Source: Dietzia sp. ANT_WB102
GTDB lineage: Bacteria > Actinomycetota > Actinomycetes > Mycobacteriales > Mycobacteriaceae
Assembly (NCBI RefSeq): GCF_008369165.1
Contig: NZ_VOBA01000002.1
Coordinates: 248,001-312,000, forward strand
Length of the DNA stretch: 64,000 bases
Direction: 5' to 3'
Position numbers and translations under genes: made by a program. Within the stretch, counting starts at the first letter, position 1. Each line of letters starts with the position of its first letter. Below the pieces are notes generated by a model. That model made no database searches. It was not told the origin of the DNA and saw only the letters and a program-made list of their open reading frames with translations. Positions 1 to 10,300 of the stretch are shown one piece after another.

Positions 1-356
1 CTCGCGGCCCAGGCGAGGATGACGGCGTAGTAGACGGCGATCACGAAGGAGACGAGGACCTGGATCCAGCCGATCGGCTCGGCGAAACGGTTCATCCTTC
101 TGAAGCTGAGCGGAGCGGACCCTCGGAATCGGTGACCGATCGAATAGTCGAACAGCAGTAGCGGGATGCCTGCAGTGAGGAGCGCGACGAGATAGGGGAT
201 GAGGAACGCGCCGCCGCCGTTGTCATAGGCGACAAAGGGGAAGCGCCAGATGTTGCCCAGCCCGACGGCGGAGCCTATGGCGGCGAACACGAAGACGGAG
301 CGACCCGAGAACGACTCGCGTCTCCTCGTGCCGCGCGTGACGGCGGGTGTGGACAT
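1..356 (-). CDS. Sodium-dependent (NSS/SNF family) transporter, N-terminal part
   Basis: Only the first 118 codons are in the window; the gene runs off the left edge. The N-terminus carries the family's unwound TM1 sodium-site signature '[14 protein letters not shown]' near residues 26-39, then '[11 protein letters not shown]', which continues into TM2, and a third hydrophobic stretch ending near 'VILAWAA'. These are diagnostic of the neurotransmitter:sodium symporter family, inner-membrane proteins that import amino acids or related small organic solutes with Na+. The ATG at 356 is preceded by GAGGAGGA at a normal distance, which fixes the start. The substrate cannot be inferred from this fragment. 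It is divergent from the secreted-protein gene at 491 across 134 bases that hold a small palindrome. Confidence 0.9.
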   Translation of the reverse strand, partial: MSTPAVTRGTRRRESFSGRSVFVFAAIGSAVGLGNIWRFPFVAYDNGGGAFLIPYLVALLTAGIPLLLFDYSIGHRFRGSAPLSFRRMNRFAEPIGWIQVLVSFVIAVYYAVILAWAA

Positions 357-416
357 GGGTTCCTCCTCAGTGGGGCCACGGAGAACTAGGGTGTAGACCC
401 CTACTTCTAGCCGGAC

Positions 417-434
417 GGTTGCCGTTTGGTAACC
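417..434. promoter_or_regulatory. Imperfect palindrome in divergent intergenic region
   Basis: GGTTGCC, a 4-base spacer, then GGTAACC form an inverted repeat matching at 6 of 7 positions. It lies between the divergent NSS transporter and the secreted-protein gene, where an operator is expected. No regulator is identified and the repeat may be chance. Confidence 0.25.
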
Positions 435-478
435 AATTCGACGCAAGTCGGGTATCACGATCACGTGGCTCGTGGGAT

Positions 479-484
479 TAGGGT
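479..484 (+). promoter_or_regulatory. -10 element of a leaderless promoter
   Basis: TAGGGT lies exactly 6 bases before the ATG at 491 and no Shine-Dalgarno sequence is present. In actinobacteria a TANNNT hexamer at this distance places the transcription start on the first base of the start codon, so this gene is probably translated from a leaderless mRNA. Confidence 0.55.
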
Positions 485-490
485 AAACCC

Positions 491-1063
491 ATGAGGCGCT
501 CAATTGGAGTCACGTCGGCGAGTCGGCTGATACTCGCCGCCGCGCTCGTGACGGTCACCGTGGGTGCGGCGTCTGTCGCGGCCGCGCCGACCGTCCCCTC
601 GCCCGGTGGTGGGGCGGCCCCCTCGGCGGTGGCACGCATCGCGCCGGCGGCTCTCGATTCCGGTCCGTCGATGGCCCCGGCGATCCTTTCCCCGGCGGAC
701 GTCGTGCGGGAGACGGGGTCGTGGTTCGCGCACGGTTACACCCTCGATCTGCGGCAAAACGGCACCGGCACGTTCGCGGTGTGGTTCGGCGCAAACGACG
801 GGAACAGGGTTCAGTTGCGGCTGATCCCGGCTCCGGGCGAGGCGACCGTCGCCGAGGTGGTGGCGATCGAGACAGTGGGCGGAGGGGCGATGTCGCCGGA
901 CGAGGTCCCCGGGATCGGCGGCCTCGTGACCGTGGCTATCGGGCAGCAGATACGTACCGCCCACGTCGAATGGTCGTCTGGTCCGCGTCGACTGTCGGTC
1001 GACCTGTGTCCCACCGAGGGGCTCAACGCGCAGGACATGGCGACGTTGCGGTGCGGGGCTTGA
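491..1063 (+). CDS. Small secreted protein of unknown function
   Basis: A 190-residue protein with a clear Sec signal peptide: Met-Arg-Arg, a hydrophobic core at about residues 11-30 and an Ala-rich cleavage region near 'SVAAAPT'. The mature part begins with a Pro/Gly/Ala-rich linker (about 33-65) followed by a compact domain with '[19 protein letters not shown]', which repeats the style of small actinobacterial exported proteins, and ends with two cysteines ('LCPTEG', 'LRCGA') that could form a disulfide outside the cell. I do not recognise the family. The start is supported by the -10 hexamer six bases upstream rather than by a ribosome binding site. No operon partner: the next gene, fas, is about 300 bases downstream. 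Confidence 0.7.
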   Translation: MRRSIGVTSASRLILAAALVTVTVGAASVAAAPTVPSPGGGAAPSAVARIAPAALDSGPSMAPAILSPADVVRETGSWFAHGYTLDLRQNGTGTFAVWFGANDGNRVQLRLIPAPGEATVAEVVAIETVGGGAMSPDEVPGIGGLVTVAIGQQIRTAHVEWSSGPRRLSVDLCPTEGLNAQDMATLRCGA

Positions 1064-1185
1064 CGGAGAAGCCCCGCGACACGCCGGAAAGAGGCTCAAA
1101 ACCCCTGAGAGCGAGATAACGATCCGGTAACGGCGCGTTCTCGAAACCTGAGGCGCCCCTCACCTGTGGATATGAGGAGTGCATC

Positions 1186-1263
1186 ATGTCTCAGGGTGAC
1201 GCGGATCACTGGGGAGTGGGCGGCCCGGCCAACGTTTCGGTCGGTCGTATCCGCTCAAGCTGA
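1186..1263 (+). CDS. 25-codon leader ORF upstream of fas
   Basis: An ATG at 1186 is preceded by AGGAG with 6-7 bases of spacing and opens a 25-codon frame ending in TGA at 1261-1263. The stop lies 97 bases before the GTG of fas. The peptide (starting MSQGDADHW and ending RIRSS) resembles nothing I know and has no run of a regulatory amino acid. It is supported only by its good ribosome binding site and position; it could be a translated leader acting on fas, or chance. The rest of the 1064-1360 gap shows no other gene. Confidence 0.35.
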   Translation: MSQGDADHWGVGGPANVSVGRIRSS

Positions 1264-1360
1264 GGGCTCCCTCAAGTTCGTGTGGCAATCTGTGCGCTGC
1301 GCCGAAACCGCTGGCCGGTTGACGCGATGCCCCTGACGCAGTGCCCAAGGAGTTCCACAC

Positions 1361-4300
1361 GTGACGATCGACGACCGCGACCTCACCCCCCGCCCGCTTG
1401 ACACCGGGTTCGCCGCCCGTAGCGGCGCCCGCGCTCTCGCGGACGAACTGCGTGAGGGCACGGCCTACGCGCTCGCCTTCGGCGGACAAGGCATCGCCTG
1501 GCGCGACGCACTGAGCGATCTCATCGACGGCACCGGAATCGGCCCCGAGCTCCAGGATCTCGTCGACGCCTCCGTCGCGCTGACCGAGCCCGTCCACGAC
1601 GAGATGGCCGTGGTCCGTACCCATGGCTTCCGCCCCATCGAGTGGGCAAACACCACCACAGGTGAGGATGAGGACGGCGCGGACCTGCCGGACGACGCCT
1701 CGCTTTCCGCTGCGGCGGTATCCCTACCGGCCGTGCTACTCACCCAGATGGGCGCCCTGCGCGCACTGGCCGCCGAGGGCCTTGACGTCAACGACACTGC
1801 CCCCGCGGCCGTGGTCGGCCACTCCCAGGGCGTCCTCGCCCTGGAGTCGGTGGAGACCTTCGGGTCGATTGACGACCGGCTGCTTGCCGTCGCCGAGCTC
1901 ATCGGTGCCGCCGCCACCCTGGTCGGGCGGCGCGTCGGTCTGTTCCGTCGGGGCGACGCGAGCCCCATGGTGGGTGTGTCGGGGATAGACGGCGAGGGCC
2001 TGCGCACGCTGGTCGACGAACTTTTCGGCGACGTCGACGCCTCGATTCGTCCCACGGTGTCCATCAAGAACGCGCAACGCCGCCACGTCGTGGTCGGCCG
2101 GCCCGACGACCTCGAGGAGTTGCGTCGTCATTGCGCCGACCTCGAGGCCGAGTCGCGTCGTCGCCGCGAGGCCAAGCTCACCGGTGGCGAGATCTTCGCT
2201 CCCGTCTTCGATCCCCTGGACGTCGAAGTGGGCTTCCATCACCCGGCGATGGCGCCGGCGGTCGACGTGGTGACCCGCTGGGCGGAGCTCTGCGGCCTGG
2301 ACGCGGAACGCGCCACCCACCTCGCCCGTCAGGTCTTCGCCGAGCCGGTCGACTGGGTCGAGGAGATGGCCGGGACGCTGCACACCGGCGCCCAGTGGAT
2401 CCTCGACATGGGCCCGGGGGAGGCGCTGACCCGCCTCAACCGCTCCGTGATCCGCGGCCAGGGCGTGGGCGTGGTCGCCGCCGCCACCCGTGGTGGCCTG
2501 CGCAATCTGTTCACCCCGGGTGCGACCCCGCCGATCGAGCGTCCGTGGACCGCGTTCCAGCCGCAGCTGGTCACCCTGCCCGACGGCAGCGTCCACGTCG
2601 AGACCTCCTTCACCCGCCTCACCGGCTGCTCTCCGATCCTGCTGGCCGGCATGACGCCGACCACCGTCGACCCCGCGATCGTCGCCGCCGCGGCCAACGC
2701 CGGGCACTGGGCCGAGCTCGCCGGTGGCGGCCAGGTCACCGAGGCGATCTTCGCCGAGAACACCCAGCGACTGACCGAACTCCTGGAGCCCGGTCGCAGC
2801 GCCCAATTCAACTCACTGTTCCTCGACCCGTACCTGTGGAAGCTCCAGGTCGGTGGCAAGCGCCTCGTCCAGCGCGCCCGCGCCGCCGGCGTGCCGTTCG
2901 ACGGCGTGATCGTCACTGCCGGAATCCCCGAGCTCGACGAGTCGGTGGCCCTCATCGAGGAGCTGACCGAGGCCGGCCTGAGGCATGTGAGCTTCAAGCC
3001 GGGCACCGTTGCCCAGATCCGTCAGGTCGTGCGCATTGCCGCCGAGGTACCGCACATGCCGGTGATCGTCCAGGTCGAGGGCGGCCGCGCCGGCGGCCAC
3101 CACTCGTGGGAGGACCTCGACGCCCTCCTGCTGTCGACTTACGCGATGCTGCGCGAGCGGCCGAACGTGGTCCTGTGCGTCGGTGGAGGCATCGGCACGC
3201 CCGAGCGTGCGGCCGACTACCTCACCGGCTCGTGGGCCAACGCCCACGGCTACCCGGCCATGCCCGTGGACGGCATTCTCGTGGGCACCGCCGCGATGGC
3301 CACCCTCGAGGCCACCACCAGCCCCCAGGTCAAGCAGATGCTCGTCGACACCGTGGGCGTCGACGCCTGGGTGGGAGCGGGCCAGGCGGAGGGCGGGATG
3401 GCCTCCGGCCGCAGCCAGCTCGGTGCGGACATCCACGAGATCGACAACACCGCCGCCCGCACCGGGCGCTTGCTCGACGAGGTCGCCGGTGACGCCGAGG
3501 CTGTGGCCGCCCGCCGCGACGAGATCATCGCCGCCATCAATGGCACCGCCAAGCCCTACTTCGGCGACCTCGACTCGATGACCTATGAGCAGTGGCTCCG
3601 GCGCTTCGTCGAACTCTCGCTCGCCCCCGGTGTCTCCGTCGACGGTTCGACCACCCACACCACGGATGACTTCGACCTGGGCGCCGACTTCGGCGGTGAC
3701 GTGGCCGATTGCACCCGCTCGGTGTGGCTCGATCCCACCATCCGCGAGCGCTTCCACCGCATGGTGCAGCGCACCGAGGCCCGACTCGACGCCGCAGACA
3801 CCGGCCGCATCGTTTCCGCGTTCCCCCGCATAGAGATGATGGAGCGTCCGGCCGAGGTCATCGCCACGCTCACCGCTCGGTACCCCGAGCTTGCCGACGC
3901 CGTGCTGCACCCGGCCGACGCCGTCGAGTTCCTCGACATCTGCCGCATGCCGGGCAAGCCCGTACCGTTCGTCCCCGTCGTCGACGGCGATGTGCGCCGC
4001 TGGTGGCGTTCGGACTCCCTGTGGCAGGCCCACGACCCGCGCTACGACGCCGATGCCGTGTGCATCATTCCCGGCACGACCGCCGTCGCCGGTATCAACC
4101 GCGTCGACGAGCCGGTCGGCGACCTCCTCGACCGCTTCGAGGCCGCCACCGTGGAGCGGGTGTCCGGTTACATGCCCTCCGCCGAGGCCGTGAGCAGCCG
4201 CCGTCGCGGCACCGTGACCACCGCCACCGGGCCCGTTGCCGACGTGCTCAACAGCCCCGACGTCACCTGGGCCGGCCGCCTCGTCGTGAGCCCCGTCCAC

Positions 4301-7300
4301 CGCCTCGGCGTACTCCACGCCTGGGAGATCGACGCCGACGGCATCGGCCGCCACTCGGTGTCCGGCGCCGTCCTCACCCCGGCTGCCGACGGACAGACCG
4401 TCGACCTGACGGTGCCCATCGGCCCGACCGAGATGACCATCACCATGACCCTCGGCGACGTGGCCACCGGCGCCGCCCCGATCGTCACGGATGAGGCGGC
4501 CGAAGCCGCCATGCGCACCCTGCTGGCCACCGCCGCCGGCGTGGGACGCGGCGGTGCAGGTGGGGCCGCGATCGCCGAGCTGCCGCAGGTCCGCGACGGC
4601 GTGGCCACGGCTGCCTTCACGTTCGAGCCGACCCTGGCCATCGACCACACGGGCGTCACCGCGGGCACGCTGCCCACCTCGCTCGTGCCGTCCGCCGGCG
4701 TCCCGGACGCCCTGGTGGGCGCCGCGTGGCCTGCCGTCTTCGCCGTGCTCGGCGAGACGCACCGCCCGCGTGGAAACGGGACGGTCGTCGAGGGACTGCT
4801 CGATCTCGTCCACCTGGACCACGGCGTCCGCATGCACGCGGCGCTGCCGGAGCAGGAGACCGACCTCGTCGTCGTCGCCCGGTCCAGCGGCGTCCGAGAC
4901 ACCGACCTCGGTCGGGTGGTCGAGGTGTCGGTTGATGTCGCCACCGAGGCCGCCGACGGCTCCCGCACCCCGCTGTGCACCCTGTCCGAGCGGTTCGCGA
5001 TCCGCGGCCGCACCGGTCGCGCCGAGGTGGGCGATCCCCGCCCGGCGGGCGGCGCACTGGTCACCCGGTCCGGCGCCGTCGTGGAGCCCGCCGAGACGTC
5101 ACGCCAGCAGCGCGTGTCCACCACGCTCACCGCCCCGCACGACATGACGGCGTTCGCGCTGGTCTCCGGCGATCACAATCCGATTCACGTCTCCGACACC
5201 GCGGCCGAGTTGGCCGGGCTGGGTGGCGTGATCGTCCACGGCATGTGGCTCTCGGCCGCCGCACAGCACGCGGTGCAGGCCTCCGACGGCAAGACTCCCG
5301 CGCTGCGGATCTCCGGCTGGACCGCCCGCATGCTCGCCCCGGTCCGCCCGGGCGACCACATCACCGTCCGCGCCGTCCAGACCGGCCGCCACGCCGGTGG
5401 CCAGGTCCTCGAGGTGACGTGCACGGTCGACGGCGCCACCGTCATGGCCGCCACCGCGCTGACAGAGGCCCCGCGCACGGTCTACGCCTTCCCCGGCCAG
5501 GGCATCCAGGCCAAGGGGATGGGCATGGAGGGCCGCACCCGCTGCCCGGCGGCCCGCGAGATCTGGGACCGTGCCGACAAGCACACCCGCGAGGCCCTGG
5601 GCTTCTCGATCTTGGCGCTCGTCCGCGAGAACCCCACCGAGGTCACCGTCCGCGGTGAGGTCCACCGGCATCCCGACGGCGTGCTCTACCTGACGCAGTT
5701 CACCCAGGTCGCCATGGCCTGCCTGGCGGTGGCGCAGCGCGCCGAGCTCGAGGCCGACGGCCTGCTCGTCGACGATGCGTACTTCGCGGGTCACTCGATC
5801 GGCGAGTACGACGCCCTGGCCGCCATCTCCGGCGTGCTGGAGCTCGAGCCGCTGCTGGAGATCGTCTTCCAGCGCGGGTCGACCATGCACCAGCTGGTGC
5901 CGCGTGACGCGCAGGGCCGTTCTGATTACCGCATGGCCGCCATTCGCCCGTCCCAGATGGGGATCTCGGACGACGAGATCGCCGACTGGGTGGCCGATGT
6001 CGCCCGCGAGTCCGGCGAGTTCATCGAGATCGTCAACTACAACCTCGCGGGGTCGCAGTACGCGCTCGCCGGCACCGTCGCCGGCTGCGCCGCGCTGGAG
6101 AAGGCCGTGGAGCGCGAGCTCGCGGTCTCGGGCGGCAAGAACGCCTTCATCCTGGTGCCCGGCATCGACGTGCCGTTCCACTCCACCGTCCTGCGTGGCG
6201 GCGTCCCGGACTTCCGGGCCACCCTCGACGCGCTGATCCCGCACGACATCGACATCTCGGTGCTCGTGGGCCGCTACGTGCCGAACCTCGTGCCGCGCCT
6301 GTTCAGCCTCGAGCGCGACTTCGTTCAGGAGATCGCTGATCTCGTGCCGGCCGAATCGCTGGCCGAGGTCCTCGCGAACTGGGACGAGTGGGCCGCCACC
6401 CCCACGCGACTCGGTCGCCTGCTGCTTGTGGAGTTGCTGGCCTGGCAGTTCGCCAGCCCGGTCCGGTGGATCGAGACCCAGGAGCTGTTCTTCACGCCCG
6501 TAGAGCGTGGCGGACTCGGCATCGAGTGCTTCATCGAGGTCGGTGTGGCCAACGCCCCGACCGTGGCGAACCTCGCCTCCAAGACCCTCGACCTGCCCAC
6601 GCACCGGGGCCCGCGCGCCCAGGTGATCAACATCGAGCGCGACTCGGCGACGCTGTACGGCACCCTGCCGCCCAGCGTGGAGGTCGACGACGACGAGGTA
6701 GGCGCCGGCGACGGCTCCGCCTCCACCCCGGTTGCCGATCAGGCAGCCCCCACAGACCCCGCACCGGCCGTCAACACCCCCGGCACGGCCGGTGCGGACC
6801 GATCAGAATCTGCGGCCCCGGCCGCAGCCGCACCCGGTGCACCCCGCCCGGACGATCTCGACTTCGGCGCGCCCGCCGCCACCCGCATTCTGGTGGCGCT
6901 GCGCACCAAGGTCCGTCCCGAGCAGATCGCGTCCGGCGACTCCATCGAGACCCTGTGCGACGGCGTGTCCTCGCGCCGCAACCAGCTGCTGCTGGACCTG
7001 GGCACCGAGCTGAGCTTGGGTGCCATCGACGGCGCCGCCGAAGCGGACTTCCCGACCCTGGCCGACCAGGTTTCGCGACTGGCTCGCGGGTACGCCCCGT
7101 TCGGTCCAGTCCTGTCCGACGCGGTCGGCGAGGCGCTGCGCGCGGTCCTCGGGCGAACCGGCAAGCGGGCCGCCTACATCACCGAGCGCGTGACCGGCCC
7201 CTGGGAGCTCGGTCCCGGCTGGGCGCAGCACGTGATCGCCGAGATCGCGCTGGGCACCCGTGACGGTGCTTCGATCCGTGGCGGTGACCTGGCCACCCTG

Positions 7301-10300
7301 GACGCCTCAGGCGTCAAGGACGTGGCCGGCCTGGACTCGCTCATCGACGCTGCCGTGTCGGCCGTAGGTGCCGCGCACGGTGTGTCCGTCGCGATGCCAT
7401 CGTCCGGCGCCGGAGGCGGGGGAGTCGTCGACTCCGCCGCCCTCACCGAGTTCGCCGACGAGATCACCGGTGCCGACGGTGTCCTGGCCCGCGCCGCACG
7501 CGGCGTGCTCACCCGACTCGGACACCTCGAGCCCGAGGCCGTCGACCTGCTCGCCGAAGCCGACCCGGACTCCGAGTTGGCGGACCTCGTGGCCGCCGAA
7601 CTCGGCGCCGACTGGCGTCGCGTGGTGGCCCCGGCCTTCGACGCGGGCCGCGCGGTCCTCATGGACGACCGCTGGGCCTCGGCCCGCGAGGACCTGGCCC
7701 GCTTGTGGACCCGGTCCGACGTACCCGCCGACGCGGCGGACGCCTTCTGCGGTGCCGGTGAGATCGTCGCCGAGCAGGCTCGCTGGTGGGCGGCCCGGGC
7801 GACCGATGCCCGCCGCGACGCCCTCGCGAGCGCCTACCGGGAGATCTCGGAGGCCGCAGCCGAGCAGTTCGTAGGCGAGTACGCGGGTGACGTCGCCGTC
7901 GTCACGGGCGCCGGCAAGGGATCCATCGCCGCCGCCGTCACCGGACGCCTCCTGGCGGGCGGAGCCACCGTGGTGGCCACCACCTCCAACCTGGACCAGT
8001 CCAAGCTGGCGTTCTTCAAGGACCTGTATCGCAGCAACGCCCGCGGTGACGCGGCGCTGTGGGTCCTGCCGGCCAACCTGACGTCCTACTCGGACGTCGA
8101 CGCGCTGGTGGAGTGGGTCGGGTCCGAGCACGCCGAGTCGGCCGGTGGCCAGACCACCGTGCTCAAGCCGGCGCTGACCCCGACGCTGCTGTTCCCGTTC
8201 GCGGCACCCCGCGTCCAGGGCTCGATGGCCGACGCCGGTCCGCGCGCCGAGACCGAGATGCGCGTCCTGCTGTGGGGCGTGGAGAAGCTCGTCGCCGGGC
8301 TCGGCGCGATCGGGGCCGACACCGACGTCGACTCCCGCCTGCACGTGGTCCTGCCGGGCTCGCCCAACCGCGGCATGTTCGGCGGCGACGGCGCCTACGG
8401 CGAGGCCAAGGCCGCGCTCGACGCCATGATCGCCAAGTGGGGCTCGGAGAAGTCCTGGTCGGAGCGCGTGACGTTCGTCCACGCGATCATCGGCTGGGTC
8501 CGCGGCACCGGACTCATGGGCCACAACGACCCGCTCGTCGAGGCCGTCGAGGCTGCGGGCGTGTCCACCTGGTCGACGGCCGAGATGGCCGCCGAGCTGC
8601 TGCGTTGGTGCACCCCTGACTTCCGTTCCGCGGCCGGTGACGCCCCCGTCACCGTCGACCTCACCGGCGGACTCGGCACCGCCGACCTGGATATGTCCGC
8701 CCTCGCGGCGGACCGCCCGGCCGCCGGCACCGAGGCCTCGACAGAGGACGCCGCGGGCACGATCGCCGCGCTGCCCTCGCTGCCGACGGTCACCGTCGAC
8801 GAACGTCCCGAGTGGGGCGAGGTCACCCAGCAGCTCGAGGACATGGTCGTGATGGTGGGCGCCGGCGAGGTCGGCCCCTACGGCAGCGCCCGCACCCGCT
8901 TCGAGGTGGAGACCACCGGAGACCTCACCGCCGCCGGAGTGGTCGAGCTGGCCTGGTCCACCGGGCTCATCACCTGGGAGGACTCGCCGCGCGCCGGGTG
9001 GACCGTCACCGAGTCCGGTGACCCGATCGACGAGGCCGACATCGCCGAGCGTTTCCACGACGAGGTCCTCGCCCGGGTGGGCGTGCGCACCTACGCCGAC
9101 GACTCGCGCGCGGAGATGTTCGCGGGCACCTCGCCGCAGCTCACCTCGGTGTTCCTCCCGGAGGACCTGTCCTTCGTGGTGGACGACGAGGCCCAGGCCC
9201 GCGCCTACCAGTCCGACGACCCGGAAAACACCGTCGTCACCCGCAGCGAGGACGGTGAGTGGACGGTCACCCGCAAGGCCGGCACCGAGATCCGGGTGCC
9301 GCGCCGCGCGACGCTCACCCGGGTGGTCGGCGGGCAGATCCCCACCGGCTTCGATCCGACGGCATGGGGCATCCCCGCCGACATGGTCTCCGGCATCGAC
9401 CGGGTGGCGGCGTGGAACCTGGTTGCCACCGTGGACGCCTTCATCTCCTCGGGCTTCACCCCGGCGGAGCTGCTGGCCCACGTCCACCCGGCCGACGTCG
9501 CCAACACGCAGGGCACTGGCATGGGGGGCATGACCAGCATGCGCTCGCTGTACATCGACGGCATCCTCGGCCGCAGCCGTGCCAACGACACGCTGCAGGA
9601 GGCGCTGCCCAATGTGGTGGCCGCGCACGTCATGCAGTCCTACGTCGGTGGATACGGCTCGATGGTCCACCCGGTGGCGGCCTGCGCCACCACCGCGGTG
9701 AGCGTCGAGGAGGGCTTCGACAAGATCCGCGCCGGCAAGGCCGAGTTCGTGGTGGCCGGCGGGTTCGACGACCTGTCCACCGAGGGCATCCAGGGCTTCG
9801 CCGATATGTCCGCGACCGCCGACTCCGCGGCCATGGCGGCCAAGGGGATCGACGAGCGGCACTACAGCCGGGCCAACGACCGGCGGCGCGGCGGGTTCGT
9901 CGAGTCGCAGGGTGGCGGCACGATCCTGCTGGCGCGCGGTGACGTCGCGGCCCGCATGGGCCTGCCGGTCACGGGTGTCGTGGCCTGGGCCGGGTCGTAC
10001 GCGGACGGTGCGCACACCTCCATCCCGGCCCCCGGCCTGGGTGCGCTGGGTGCCGGTCGCGGTGGGCGCCGCTCGCCGCTGGCCCGCGGGCTCGCCCAGC
10101 TCGGCCTGACCGCCGACGACGTGGCCGTGGTGAGCAAGCACGACACCTCGACCAAGGCCAACGACCCCAACGAGTCCGACCTCCACGAGCGGCTCGCCGC
10201 CGCGATCGGTCGGTCGGAGGGCAACCCGCTGTTCGTGGTGTCGCAGAAGTCGCTCACCGGGCACGCCAAGGGTGGCGCGGCGGCGTTCCAGCTCATCGGT

